A stretch of 7,893 nt of DNA. It comes from an uncultured Methylophaga sp. (GTDB lineage: Bacteria; Pseudomonadota; Gammaproteobacteria; Nitrosococcales; Methylophagaceae). The DNA is taken from the NCBI GenBank assembly GCA_946885755.1, contig CAMPHB010000052.1, positions 1 through 7,893 of the forward strand, in the 5' to 3' direction. The notes under the pieces were generated by a model. The model had not been told where the DNA came from. It did not search any database and saw only the letters and a list, made by a program, of their open reading frames with translations. Below are positions 1 to 7,241 of the stretch, piece by piece; positions within the stretch are counted from its first letter, which is position 1; every line of letters begins with the position of its first letter. A program made the position numbers and the translations under genes.

Positions 1-106
1 AACCTGAGTTATTGGACATAAATTTTTAAAGGTTTAGCGTAATGGATCTGGCAGGCGCTATTTTAAGTGTCTGCGAATCAATCGCAATAAACTGAAAAGG
101 AGTGTT

Positions 107-340
107 ATGCGAAGTAAATTAACCCTGACAACATTATTAATGTCCGCTTTTCTGATCAGTGCCTGTGCACATGAGGGTAACCACCCAGCACATGATATGG
201 GTGAGCGTGCTGACCGCATTAATAAAGAGAATAGCGCCGAATATCAGGAAAGCCGTGAGCAAGCCGCTGACACTGGCAACGCCACACATCCCGCCCATGA
301 AATGGATGAAGTTGAACCGGTTGAAAAACGTGGTAACTAA
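107..340 (+). CDS. Small HPAH-motif lipoprotein, unknown function
   Basis: A 77-residue predicted lipoprotein that I cannot assign to a named family. The N-terminus has a basic start, a hydrophobic stretch (about residues 5-19) and a lipobox ending ISA-C with the lipidated cysteine at residue 20, so the mature protein should be anchored in the envelope. The mature part is short, polar and acidic. It holds two copies of HPAH[DE]M at residues 26-31 and 61-66, plus an extra histidine at 22. Between them is a probably helical Glu/Gln/Ala-rich segment (SAEYQES, residues 43-49). The ATG is set by AAAAGGAG at 95-102. The protein encoded at 584-850 is clearly related: same motif pair, same middle segment, and a similar RG[NQ] end. 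The His/Met clusters suggest binding of a soft or transition metal, but this is inference. Being a real gene is well supported by the Shine-Dalgarno site, the lipobox and the paralogue. Confidence 0.88.
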   Translation: MRSKLTLTTLLMSAFLISACAHEGNHPAHDMGERADRINKENSAEYQESREQAADTGNATHPAHEMDEVEPVEKRGN

Positions 341-374
341 TTAATAGAATTTCGCTTATATTAAAAACTGTATT

Positions 375-404
375 TTTAGATGAACTTTCCGATACATCTA
401 TAAT
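375..404 (+). promoter_or_regulatory. Possible sigma70-type promoter
   Basis: A perfect TATAAT lies at 399-404. A partial -35 match, TTTAGA (4 of 6), lies at 375-380 with an 18-base spacer. The -10 box sits inside a 6-base-arm inverted repeat (392-397/409-414). It would give a leader of about 170 bases for the gene at 584. This is a sequence match only, in AT-rich DNA. Confidence 0.35.
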
Positions 405-448
405 CAGAATGTATATAAGCCAAATAAAAATTAGAAGTTTTTAAATTT

Positions 449-469
449 CACAATAATTAATTTATTGTG
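449..469. promoter_or_regulatory. Perfect inverted repeat, possible operator
   Basis: The 8-base arms CACAATAA and TTATTGTG are perfectly complementary, with a 5-base centre (457-461). The repeat lies just upstream of where the -35 region of the 495-500 TATAAT box would be, a position typical of activator sites. It does not match a regulator consensus I can name. A weak hairpin in RNA is the alternative; it is followed by only three T residues, so it is a poor terminator. Confidence 0.4.
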
Positions 470-494
470 TTTCTGGTGAGCAATGCCGGTTAGA

Positions 495-500
495 TATAAT
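495..500 (+). promoter_or_regulatory. Candidate -10 box (TATAAT)
   Basis: A perfect TATAAT lies 84 bases upstream of the start codon at 584. The bases 16-19 upstream give no good -35 match (TTCTGG at best). If this is a real promoter, it may need an activator, for which the inverted repeat at 449-469 is a candidate site. Confidence 0.35.
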
Positions 501-518
501 CAGGTATTCGACGCCAAC

Positions 519-540
519 TGATTGAGCTTTATTTCAATCA
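519..540. repeat. Inverted repeat TGATTGA/TCAATCA
   Basis: Perfect 7-base arms (519-525 and 534-540) are separated by 8 bases. The repeat lies downstream of the 495-500 box, so it would be in the untranslated leader of the gene at 584. It could form a small RNA hairpin or be a protein site. It has no recognised consensus. Confidence 0.35.
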
Positions 541-553
541 ACTTTGTTACCAA

Positions 554-571
554 TGTTTGATTTATCAAACA
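554..571. promoter_or_regulatory. Palindrome abutting the ribosome binding site
   Basis: Perfect 8-base arms TGTTTGAT (554-561) and ATCAAACA (564-571) are separated by only TT. The right arm ends on the first A of the Shine-Dalgarno stretch AAAGGAG (571-577) of the gene at 584. With a 2-base centre it suits a dimeric DNA-binding protein better than an RNA hairpin, though a hairpin with a slightly opened loop is possible. It contains TTGAT and ATCAA half-sites like those of FNR, but with a 2-base spacer instead of 4, so it is not a proper FNR box. Confidence 0.45.
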
Positions 572-583
572 AAGGAGACAGCC

Positions 584-850
584 ATGTTTAAGCAACAAAT
601 TTTAATCGCCTTTACAGCAATGCTTTTCGCTATGAGCAGTTCCATTATGGCCGAAAAAAGTGAGGATGGTCATAAAGGTATGAAGCATCCAGCCCATGAA
701 ATGGGAGACGCGGTGGATAGCGATGCAAAAGAGCAACCTTCGGCGGCATATAAAGAAAATTTGGAAGAGGCCAAAGATGCTGCTAATCAAGTCCATCCTG
801 CGCATAAAATGGGTAAAGGTGAAGAAGAACTTAATGAACGAGGTCAGTAA
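584..850 (+). CDS. Small secreted HPAH-motif protein, paralogue of 107-340
   Basis: An 88-residue protein of unknown function. Residues 1-23 form a Sec signal peptide (hydrophobic 6-17, likely cleavage after IMA at 21-23). There is no cysteine, so unlike its neighbour it should be a soluble periplasmic protein. The mature part has HPAHEM at 35-40 and HPAHKM at 71-76, with extra His30 and Met33 (an HxxM spacing). The middle segment SAAYKEN (53-59) aligns with SAEYQES of the first protein, and both proteins end in RG plus an amide residue. I chose ATG 584 because AAAGGAG at 571-577 precedes it at normal spacing; an in-frame TTG at 557 would place the Shine-Dalgarno site inside the gene. The HxxM and HxxH spacings resemble those of silver/copper-binding periplasmic proteins such as SilE, a comparison of spacing only. 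A terminator follows 33 bases downstream. Confidence 0.88.
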   Translation: MFKQQILIAFTAMLFAMSSSIMAEKSEDGHKGMKHPAHEMGDAVDSDAKEQPSAAYKENLEEAKDAANQVHPAHKMGKGEEELNERGQ

Positions 851-883
851 CTCTCACTCATTGAAATAACTAATCCTATTCCG

Positions 884-916
884 GCGCCGTATTTCGAAAG
901 AATGCGGCGCTTTTTT
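884..916 (+). terminator. Rho-independent terminator
   Basis: The GC-rich arms GCGCCG (884-889) and CGGCGC (905-910) pair perfectly. They extend inward through a T-G wobble and three A/T pairs to a stem of about 10 bp with a 7-base loop, followed at once by six T residues (911-916). It closes the small-protein transcript and separates it from the lipoprotein gene at 1016. Confidence 0.92.
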
Positions 917-1015
917 ATGGGTTATATTTGGCTTTCGGCACTGGATAGCGAATAGGCAGTTTCCAATTCGAGATTTCGTTAAACTGAAGAAAACCGATTA
1001 TGTAAGAGTCAGAAT

Positions 1016-1495
1016 ATGCTGAGTATAAAAAACCTATCAGTCGTCATCATGCTTATTATGCTGAGCGCCTGTGCCTCGTGGTGGCATTCTTACGAAGCAC
1101 CGCAAATCAACGTGACTTCTTTTGCGTTGGCACCGGATAGTAGCGGCGTTGCGCCCCGTTTTTTGATTGGTCTGCAAGTTATTAATCCCAACCGTAGCGC
1201 CTTGCCGCTAGCGGGCATGAGTTACAGCGTTGAAGTTGAGGGCAATCGCATTCTCAGCGGCGCGAAGCCCGATTTACCGCGTATCGAGGGCTACAGCAGT
1301 GCCGATATCGTTATTGAAGTCAGTCCGGATCTGCTGGGCAGTGCCCGATTGTTAAATCAAATGCTTTCTGGCCAGCAGCAAACCCTGGATTATCGGTTTA
1401 AAGCCCGTTTTGATGTCGGTGCCTTATTACCCTATGTCACTATTGAAGAACGTGGCGAGTTTGGTTTGCAATCCTTTTCAGAGCCTGATCGGTAA
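1016..1495 (+). CDS. LEA14-like (WHy domain) lipoprotein
   Basis: A 159-residue predicted lipoprotein. The signal has a hydrophobic core (residues 7-18) and a lipobox LSA-C with Cys19. Residues 28-155 look like a WHy/LEA type 2 domain, a single beta-sandwich found in plant LEA14 proteins and in many bacterial lipoproteins. Signs are the strand pattern INVTSFAL (31-38), the family-typical NPN (57-59) preceded by hydrophobic LQV, then LPLAGMSYSVEVEG with an extruded strand-turn, and a closing strand near GEFGLQ. In plants the family is linked to desiccation and osmotic stress; the bacterial lipoproteins lack a firm role. The start has only a weak Shine-Dalgarno site (TAAGAG, 1002-1007), but the lipobox position fixes it well. 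It lies 43 bases before the antiporter gene in the same direction and could share its transcript, which would fit an osmotic or cation-stress theme (inference). Confidence 0.85.
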   Translation: MLSIKNLSVVIMLIMLSACASWWHSYEAPQINVTSFALAPDSSGVAPRFLIGLQVINPNRSALPLAGMSYSVEVEGNRILSGAKPDLPRIEGYSSADIVIEVSPDLLGSARLLNQMLSGQQQTLDYRFKARFDVGALLPYVTIEERGEFGLQSFSEPDR

Positions 1496-1496
1496 T

Positions 1497-1533
1497 AACC
1501 TTGTGCAATAATAATGGCTAATTACACAAGGTT
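1497..1533. promoter_or_regulatory. Inverted repeat covering the antiporter's Shine-Dalgarno site
   Basis: The arms AACCTTGTGCAAT (1497-1509) and ATTACACAAGGTT (1521-1533) pair at 12 of 13 positions (one C-A mismatch) around an 11-base loop. The left arm begins one base after the stop codon of the lipoprotein gene. The right arm contains ACAAGG (1526-1531), the only Shine-Dalgarno candidate for the ATG at 1539. In RNA the stem would hide the ribosome binding site. Only four T residues follow (1532-1535, two of them in the stem), so it is a weak terminator at best. A DNA operator is also possible. Confidence 0.6.
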
Positions 1534-1538
1534 TTATC

Positions 1539-3245
1539 ATGGATTCGATTAATACACTGTTTTTGCTGAGCGGTTTTCTGATAGCGCTGAGCATTGTTGC
1601 CAGCCGGTTATCGTCGCTATTTGGTCTGCCGATCCTGATCATTTTTCTGGCACTGGGCATGCTGGCCGGTGAGGATGGACTGCTGGGCATTGAGTTTGAT
1701 AACTATGGTCTGGCGTTTGTTATCGGCCATTTGGCACTGGCGATGATTTTGCTTGATGGTGGCCTGCAAACGCGCTTGTCAACATTCCGGGTAGGTTTTA
1801 AACCGGCGCTGTCGCTGGCGACTTTAGGGGTACTGCTAACCAGCGGTATTGTTGGTGGCCTTGCTGTGTGGATTTTTGATTTAAGTCCGCTCGAGGGCTT
1901 GTTGATCGGCGCTATTGTTGGTTCTACCGACGCAGCTGCGGTATTTTCGATGCTCAAAGGTCAGGGCATCAATATCAACGAACGGGTCAGTGCGACGCTG
2001 GAAATTGAATCCGGTACCAACGACCCGATGGCGATTTTCCTGACTATTATGCTGATTGAGCTGCTGACCGGCGCAACCGAAGGCTGGCTGGCATCATTGC
2101 TGTTTTTAGTACAGCAATTTGGTCTGGGGGCTTTGATTGGTCTTGGGGCTGGCTGGTTGATTGCCAGAATGTTGATCAAACTCGATCTGGCTCCGGGTCT
2201 GTATTCGCTGCTGGCTTTGGCTTTGGCATTTTTTGTGTTTGGCTTGACCAGTTCGCTGGGCGGCAGCGGTTTTCTGGCGATTTATTTGTGTGGTCTGATG
2301 ATTGGTAATCAGCCAGGCCGGCATTTAACGCATATTCTGCCGGTGCATGATGGCCTGGCCTGGCTGAGTCAAATCGGTTTGTTCCTGATTCTCGGTTTAC
2401 TGGTAACGCCGAGTGAAATGTTGACCTATGCATTGCCGGCGCTGTTGATTGCTCTGGCGCTGATTTTTGTGGCCCGGCCGTTAGCGGTGTTGATCTCAGT
2501 GAAGCCGTTTTTTAAATTCCGCTGGCGGGAAATCGGCTTTATTTCCTGGGTGGGTTTACGCGGTGCGGTGCCGATTGTGCTGGCGATTTTTCCGGTTATC
2601 GGTGGCGTCGAAAATGCCGCGCTGTATTTTAATGTAGCGTTTGCCGTGGTGTTGCTGTCGCTACTGGTGCAGGGTGCAACGTTATCGCCAATGGCCCGCT
2701 GGATGCGGGTGGCGGTGCCCAAGGGAACCAAACCGAATCAGCGAGGCGCATTAGGTATTTTGCCGGAAAATGACTTCGAAATGTTTGTCTACAAAGTCGA
2801 TAACCCGGCACTGGATAACCAGCAGATCCGCTTGCTGCGGTTTCCATCCGGCACCCTGATTTCGGCCTTGTTCCGGGAACATCAGATGTTGCACCCCAAA
2901 GGCAGCACCGCACTGAAACTGGGAGATGTGCTGTGTGTTATTAGTCGCAGTGAAGATTTACCTAAGCTCAATCAACTATTTAATGGTGATGCCAAACTGC
3001 GCCAGGCCGAAGCGTTTTTTGGCGCCTTTGTGCTTAATGGCGATGCCAGGCTTGGTGATGTCGCCAAAGCCTATGGCCTGACCATCAGTGACAATGAAAA
3101 AGATGCGACGCTGGCAGAGTTTATTTCCCGGCGCGTTGGCGGGCATCCGGTGGTTGGCGATGATGTGGACTGGCACGGCATTCACTGGGTGGTTAACGAA
3201 GTCGAGGGTGATCAAATTCGTAAAGTAGGCATGCGGCTTTTTTAA
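1539..3245 (+). CDS. cvrA: Potassium/proton antiporter, CvrA/NhaP2 family (CPA1)
   Basis: A 568-residue inner-membrane antiporter close in length to E. coli CvrA (about 578). Residues 1-390 are strongly hydrophobic with about 12 predicted membrane spans. They contain the CPA1 motifs GSTDAAAVFSML (128-139, Asp131), EIESGTNDP (155-163, the Asn161-Asp162 pair expected at the ion site) and GLRGAVP (339-345, Arg341). After the membrane part comes a cytoplasmic RCK_C (TrkA_C) domain at about 410-485, then a CorC_HlyC-type domain at about 490-568 that ends with the typical HPVVGD...W...VVNEVEG...RKVGMR pattern. This architecture is known from the NhaP2/CvrA group, which exports K+ (or Na+) in exchange for protons and is gated by the cytoplasmic domains. 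Ion preference cannot be told from sequence. The start ATG follows ACAAGG (1526-1531) at 7 bases; that site lies in a hairpin. It may be co-transcribed with the lipoprotein gene just upstream. Confidence 0.93.
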   Translation: MDSINTLFLLSGFLIALSIVASRLSSLFGLPILIIFLALGMLAGEDGLLGIEFDNYGLAFVIGHLALAMILLDGGLQTRLSTFRVGFKPALSLATLGVLLTSGIVGGLAVWIFDLSPLEGLLIGAIVGSTDAAAVFSMLKGQGININERVSATLEIESGTNDPMAIFLTIMLIELLTGATEGWLASLLFLVQQFGLGALIGLGAGWLIARMLIKLDLAPGLYSLLALALAFFVFGLTSSLGGSGFLAIYLCGLMIGNQPGRHLTHILPVHDGLAWLSQIGLFLILGLLVTPSEMLTYALPALLIALALIFVARPLAVLISVKPFFKFRWREIGFISWVGLRGAVPIVLAIFPVIGGVENAALYFNVAFAVVLLSLLVQGATLSPMARWMRVAVPKGTKPNQRGALGILPENDFEMFVYKVDNPALDNQQIRLLRFPSGTLISALFREHQMLHPKGSTALKLGDVLCVISRSEDLPKLNQLFNGDAKLRQAEAFFGAFVLNGDARLGDVAKAYGLTISDNEKDATLAEFISRRVGGHPVVGDDVDWHGIHWVVNEVEGDQIRKVGMRLF

Positions 3246-3278
3246 GGCACTGGCGGGCAGTCAGTCTGATTGGCTATC

Positions 3279-3287
3279 TGTTATAAT
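3279..3287 (+). promoter_or_regulatory. Extended -10 promoter for metH
   Basis: TGTTATAAT is a perfect extended -10 element (TG at 3279-3280, TATAAT at 3282-3287), 45 bases before the metH start codon. The -35 region around 3259-3264 is a poor match, as is usual for extended -10 promoters. Transcription would start near 3294, leaving a leader of about 40 bases. Confidence 0.55.
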
Positions 3288-3332
3288 TCAGCGTTTTTTT
3301 AAAATCGCTAACCGCCTGACAGGAAAACCGTT

Positions 3333-6300
3333 TTGACCACTGTTTATCAACAAATCCATCGTCTGTTGGAACAACGTATTCTGATTCTCGACGGCGGCAT
3401 GGGCACCATGCTGCAAAGCTACAAACTCAGTGAAGCAGATTTTCGCGGCGAGCGGTTTGCGGATCATCCCTGTGATGTCAAAGGCAATAACGATTTATTG
3501 TCACTGACCCAGCCGCAGATCATACGCGATATTCACCGGGCGTATTTTGAAGCCGGCGCCGATATTGTTGAGACCAATACCTTTAACGGTACATCAATTG
3601 CCATGGCCGACTACCAGATGGAAGATCTGGTTTATGAGCTGAATAAAGTCTCTGCCGAACTGGCCCGCGAAGTGGCCGATGAATTTACCAAGGCCAATCC
3701 GGACAAACCGCGCTTTGTGACCGGTGTATTAGGCCCGACCAACCGCACCGCCAGTATTTCACCGGATGTTAATAATCCGGGTTTTCGTAATGTTAATTTT
3801 GGCCAGTTGGTTGAAGCCTATCTGGAGGCTATTCGCGGTCTGGTCGATGGCGGCGCCGATATGCTGCTGGTGGAAACGGTATTCGATACGCTGAATGCCA
3901 AAGCGGCGGTATTTGCTATTGAAACATTTTTTGAGCAGCACGATACCCATATGCCGGTGATGATTTCCGGCACCATTACCGATGCCAGTGGCCGCACTTT
4001 GTCCGGCCAGACGGCAGAAGCTTTCTGGAATTCACTGGCCCATGTCCAGCCGTTGTCGATTGGTCTCAACTGCGCATTGGGTGCCGAGCAATTACGGCAA
4101 TACGTTGAAGAATTGTCGCAGGTGGCGACCAGCTATGTCAGTGCCCATCCCAATGCCGGCCTGCCTAACGAATTCGGAGAATATGATGAGTCACCGGAAG
4201 CCATGGCCTATCACATCAAAGAATGGGCGCAGTCCGGTTTTCTGAATATTATCGGCGGTTGCTGCGGCACCACGCCGGCGCATATCAAAGCGATTGCCGA
4301 CGCAGTTGCCGGTGTCAAACCCCGCCAGCGGCCGGAAAACCAGCATCACTGTCGTTTAAGTGGCCTGGAGCCGCTGAATCTGACCGAAGACAGCCTGTTT
4401 ACCAATATCGGTGAGCGCACCAATGTCACGGGTTCTTTGCGGTTTGCCAAGCTGATCAAAGAAGGCGATTTTGACACAGCGCTGGAAGTTGCCCGTCAGC
4501 AGGTCGAAAACGGCGCGCAAATCATCGATATCAATATGGATGAAGGCATGCTGGATTCGCAGGAGGCGATGGTCACCTTCCTGAATCTGGTGGCGGCCGA
4601 GCCGGATATCAGCCGCGTGCCGGTGATGATTGACTCGTCAAAATGGGAAATCATCGAAGCCGGCCTGAAATGTATTCAGGGCAAAGGCATTGTTAACTCC
4701 ATCAGTCTCAAAGAGGGCGAGGAAAAGTTCATTGAGCAGGCCAAACTGGTGCGTCGTTATGGCGCGGCGGTGATAGTTATGGCCTTTGATGAAGACGGCC
4801 AGGCTGATACACGCGAGCGCAAACGCGAGATTTGCACCCGCAGCTACGAAGTGCTCACTGAAAAAGTCCATTTCCCGCCGGAAGACATCATCTTCGATCC
4901 GAATATTTTTGCCGTCGCCACCGGTATCGATGAGCACAATAACTACGCGGTGGACTTTATTGAAGCCACCCGTGATATCAAGCAATCCCTGCCGCATGCC
5001 CGGGTCAGTGGCGGTGTCTCCAATGTGTCGTTTTCTTTCCGGGGCAATAATCCGGTGCGTGAAGCGATCCACGCGGTATTTTTATACCATGCCATTAAAG
5101 CCGGTATGGATATGGGCATTGTCAACGCCGGTCAGCTGGCGATTTATGATGATTTGCCTGAAGAACTGCGCGAGCATGTTGAAGATGTCATTCTTAACCG
5201 GCGTGACGATGCCACTGATCGCCTGTTGGCCATTGCCGAGAATTATAAAGGCGATGGCAGCGTTGAGACAAACGAAGACTTGGAATGGCGTAATCTGCCG
5301 GTGGTGAAACGCCTGGAACATGCGCTGGTTAAAGGCATCGCCGATTTTGTTGAAGAAGACACTGAACTGGCGCGCCAGCAATATGCCAAACCGCTGGAGG
5401 TCATTGAAGGGCCGTTGATGGACGGCATGAATGTGGTGGGCGACTTGTTTGGTGAAGGCAAAATGTTTTTGCCACAGGTAGTCAAATCGGCGCGGGTCAT
5501 GAAAAAAGCCGTGGCTTATTTAATGCCGTATATCGAAGCCGAAAAAGATGACAGCACCGTCAGCAACAGCAACGGCAAAATCCTGATGGCAACGGTCAAA
5601 GGTGACGTTCACGATATCGGCAAAAACATTGTTGGTGTGGTGCTGCAATGTAATAACTTCGAGATCATTGATCTGGGTGTCATGGTGCCGGCACAGAAAA
5701 TTCTCGATGCTGCGCGTGAGCACAATGTCGATATTATCGGCTTGTCGGGCCTTATCACCCCGTCGCTTGAAGAAATGGCGCATATGGCCAAGGAAATGCA
5801 GCGGCTGGGTTTTGATATCCCGCTGATGATTGGTGGTGCCACTACCTCACTGATCCACACGGCGGTCAAAATCGACCCTAATTATCAGGGGCCAGTGATT
5901 TACGTCAAAGATGCTTCACGGGCGGTCGGTGTCGCACAGAATCTGGTCAGCAAAATCACCCGCGATGACTTTGTCAAAAAAACCAAAGCCGATTATCAGA
6001 CTAAACGTGAACAACATCAGGGCCGCAAATCTACCCGCCGTTTATTAACGCTGAAGCAGGCACGCAGCAATAAAACCAAAATTGACTGGTCAGCCTACCA
6101 GCCGGTTGCGCCGAAACAGCCAGGTATTCAGGTATTTGATGATTACCCGTTGCAGGAGCTGGTGGAACGCATCGACTGGACGCCGTTTTTCCAGTCATGG
6201 GAACTGGCCGGCCGGTATCCGCGTATTCTTAATGATGAAATTGTCGGCGAACATGCAACGCATCTGTTCAATGATGCACAGAAAATGCTGCAGCAGATCA

Positions 6301-7031
6301 TTGATGAAAACTGGCTGCAGGCCCGTGCTGTGATTGGCCTGTTCCCGGCCAACAGTGTCGGTGACGATGATATTGAGGTTTACACCGATGACAGCCGGCA
6401 GACTGTGCGGATGACCTTACACTCGCTGCGCCAGCAAAGTGAAAAACCGCCCGGCCGGCCCAATGCCGCCCTGGCAGATTTTATTGCGCCCAAAGACAGT
6501 GGTGTCAAAGATTATATCGGTGCCTTTGCGGTCACTGCCGGTATCGGGATTGATGAGCATGTTGCTCGCTTTGAAGAAGATCATGATGACTATCACAGCA
6601 TTATGCTCAAAGCGTTGGCTGACCGGCTGGCCGAAGCCTTGGCCGAACGGATGCATGAGCGGGTACGTAAAGAAATCTGGGCGTATAAGCGTGATGAGCA
6701 ACTCGACAATGAAGCCCTGATTGATGAAAAATATCAGGGGATTCGTCCGGCACCGGGGTATCCGGCGTGTCCGGATCACACCGAAAAAGGCTTGCTCTGG
6801 GAGTTGCTGGACGTTGAACAGCGGATCGGCATGACGCTGACCGAAAGCTATGCGATGTTGCCAACGGCAGCGGTCAGCGGCTTTTATTTTGCCCATCCTG
6901 AATCCCGCTATTTTGGCCTCGGTAAAATTACCGAAGATCAGGTCAAAGATTATGCGCAGCGTAAAAACTGGGATCTGGCGACGGCGGAGCGCTGGCTGGC
7001 GCCGGCGTTATCTTATGATGGTGATGACTGA
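3333..7031 (+). CDS. metH: Cobalamin-dependent methionine synthase
   Basis: Cytoplasmic enzyme that moves a methyl group from 5-methyltetrahydrofolate through cobalamin to homocysteine, making methionine. The 1232 residues match the full E. coli MetH layout (1227). The homocysteine module (about 1-330) has DGGMGTM near the start and zinc ligands Cys247, Cys310 and Cys311. The pterin module (about 340-640) has GERTN at 360-364 and conserved DEGMLD and SSKW motifs. The helical cap (about 650-740) contains [20 protein letters not shown]. The cobalamin domain (about 745-890) carries DVHDIGKN with the cobalt-ligating His760. The reactivation domain (about 905-1232) has the AdoMet-binding [10 protein letters not shown] motif (Arg1138, Tyr1143). 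Nothing essential is missing. The start is TTG 3333 with a short Shine-Dalgarno site (CAGGA, 3320-3324); the next in-frame ATG lies inside DGGMG, so it would remove needed sequence. The leader is too short for a cobalamin riboswitch. The stop codon overlaps slyX. Confidence 0.98.
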   Translation: MTTVYQQIHRLLEQRILILDGGMGTMLQSYKLSEADFRGERFADHPCDVKGNNDLLSLTQPQIIRDIHRAYFEAGADIVETNTFNGTSIAMADYQMEDLVYELNKVSAELAREVADEFTKANPDKPRFVTGVLGPTNRTASISPDVNNPGFRNVNFGQLVEAYLEAIRGLVDGGADMLLVETVFDTLNAKAAVFAIETFFEQHDTHMPVMISGTITDASGRTLSGQTAEAFWNSLAHVQPLSIGLNCALGAEQLRQYVEELSQVATSYVSAHPNAGLPNEFGEYDESPEAMAYHIKEWAQSGFLNIIGGCCGTTPAHIKAIADAVAGVKPRQRPENQHHCRLSGLEPLNLTEDSLFTNIGERTNVTGSLRFAKLIKEGDFDTALEVARQQVENGAQIIDINMDEGMLDSQEAMVTFLNLVAAEPDISRVPVMIDSSKWEIIEAGLKCIQGKGIVNSISLKEGEEKFIEQAKLVRRYGAAVIVMAFDEDGQADTRERKREICTRSYEVLTEKVHFPPEDIIFDPNIFAVATGIDEHNNYAVDFIEATRDIKQSLPHARVSGGVSNVSFSFRGNNPVREAIHAVFLYHAIKAGMDMGIVNAGQLAIYDDLPEELREHVEDVILNRRDDATDRLLAIAENYKGDGSVETNEDLEWRNLPVVKRLEHALVKGIADFVEEDTELARQQYAKPLEVIEGPLMDGMNVVGDLFGEGKMFLPQVVKSARVMKKAVAYLMPYIEAEKDDSTVSNSNGKILMATVKGDVHDIGKNIVGVVLQCNNFEIIDLGVMVPAQKILDAAREHNVDIIGLSGLITPSLEEMAHMAKEMQRLGFDIPLMIGGATTSLIHTAVKIDPNYQGPVIYVKDASRAVGVAQNLVSKITRDDFVKKTKADYQTKREQHQGRKSTRRLLTLKQARSNKTKIDWSAYQPVAPKQPGIQVFDDYPLQELVERIDWTPFFQSWELAGRYPRILNDEIVGEHATHLFNDAQKMLQQIIDENWLQARAVIGLFPANSVGDDDIEVYTDDSRQTVRMTLHSLRQQSEKPPGRPNAALADFIAPKDSGVKDYIGAFAVTAGIGIDEHVARFEEDHDDYHSIMLKALADRLAEALAERMHERVRKEIWAYKRDEQLDNEALIDEKYQGIRPAPGYPACPDHTEKGLLWELLDVEQRIGMTLTESYAMLPTAAVSGFYFAHPESRYFGLGKITEDQVKDYAQRKNWDLATAERWLAPALSYDGDD

Positions 7032-7234
7032 TGCAGGACGACATTATTGAATTGCAGACGCGCATTGCTTTTCAGGACGGTGTTATCGAACAACTCAATC
7101 AGGTGGTGACGCAGCAGCAGGCGCAAATCGACCGGCTGCAACGGCAACTGGACAAGCTTGGGGGGCAGGTTGAAACACTGCAACACGATCAACTGATCCG
7201 TCAGGCCGACGAACCGCCACCACCACATTATTAA
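7031..7234 (+). CDS. slyX: SlyX family protein
   Basis: A 67-residue protein of the SlyX family (E. coli SlyX is 72 residues), whose molecular function is unknown. Residues 5-50 form a heptad-patterned coiled coil (ELQTRIAFQDGVIEQLN onward, rich in Gln and Leu). The C-terminus ends in PPPPHY, matching the conserved PPPHY tail of the family. The ATG overlaps the metH stop (TGATG, sharing base 7031), and no Shine-Dalgarno sequence is visible in the last metH codons. Translation therefore probably depends on ribosomes finishing metH. In E. coli slyX lies near slyD; here it is placed between metH and tmcA, which does not by itself explain its role. Confidence 0.92.
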   Translation: MQDDIIELQTRIAFQDGVIEQLNQVVTQQQAQIDRLQRQLDKLGGQVETLQHDQLIRQADEPPPPHY

Positions 7235-7241
7235 TTTACCG

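Larger units (their letters stand above)
341..583. other. AT-rich intergenic region with several inverted repeats
   Basis: This 243-base gap separates the two paralogous small genes and has no convincing ORF. It contains two TATAAT boxes (399-404 and 495-500) and several inverted repeats: ATACAT/ATGTAT at 392-397/409-414, an 8-base-arm repeat at 449-469, a 7-base-arm repeat at 519-540 and an 8-base-arm repeat at 554-571. I see no strong intrinsic terminator for the first gene. The density of dyads suggests that the second gene has its own regulated promoter, although AT-rich DNA produces some dyads by chance. Confidence 0.6.

Noticed and set aside
1..35. Possible 3' ends of an upstream gene (stops at 19-21 and 33-35) and a TTGGAC element at 12-17 as part of a promoter
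   Set aside because: Only a few codons are visible before each stop and no product can be recognised. The TTGGAC has no acceptable -10 partner at 16-18 bases (TAGCGT at best).
554..571. FNR box upstream of the second small gene
   Set aside because: The half-sites TTGAT and ATCAA are present, but the spacer is 2 bases rather than the required 4.
557..583. In-frame TTG at 557 extending the second small protein by 9 residues
   Set aside because: It would place the AAAGGAG Shine-Dalgarno site inside the gene and put polar residues ahead of the signal peptide; ATG 584 fits better.
1497..1535. Intrinsic terminator between the lipoprotein gene and cvrA
   Set aside because: The stem is good, but the T run is four bases and partly inside the stem. 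The arm overlaps the cvrA ribosome site, so I list it as a regulatory hairpin instead.
3246..3332. Cobalamin riboswitch before metH
   Set aside because: The gap is only 87 bases and no B12-box-like sequence or suitable stem set is visible.
4638..5072. 144-residue open frame on the minus strand inside metH
   Set aside because: It is the antisense shadow of strongly conserved metH codons, with no start signal and no recognisable domain.
6417..6896. 159-residue open frame on the minus strand inside metH
   Set aside because: It is the antisense shadow of the conserved AdoMet-binding domain; the + strand protein explains the sequence fully.
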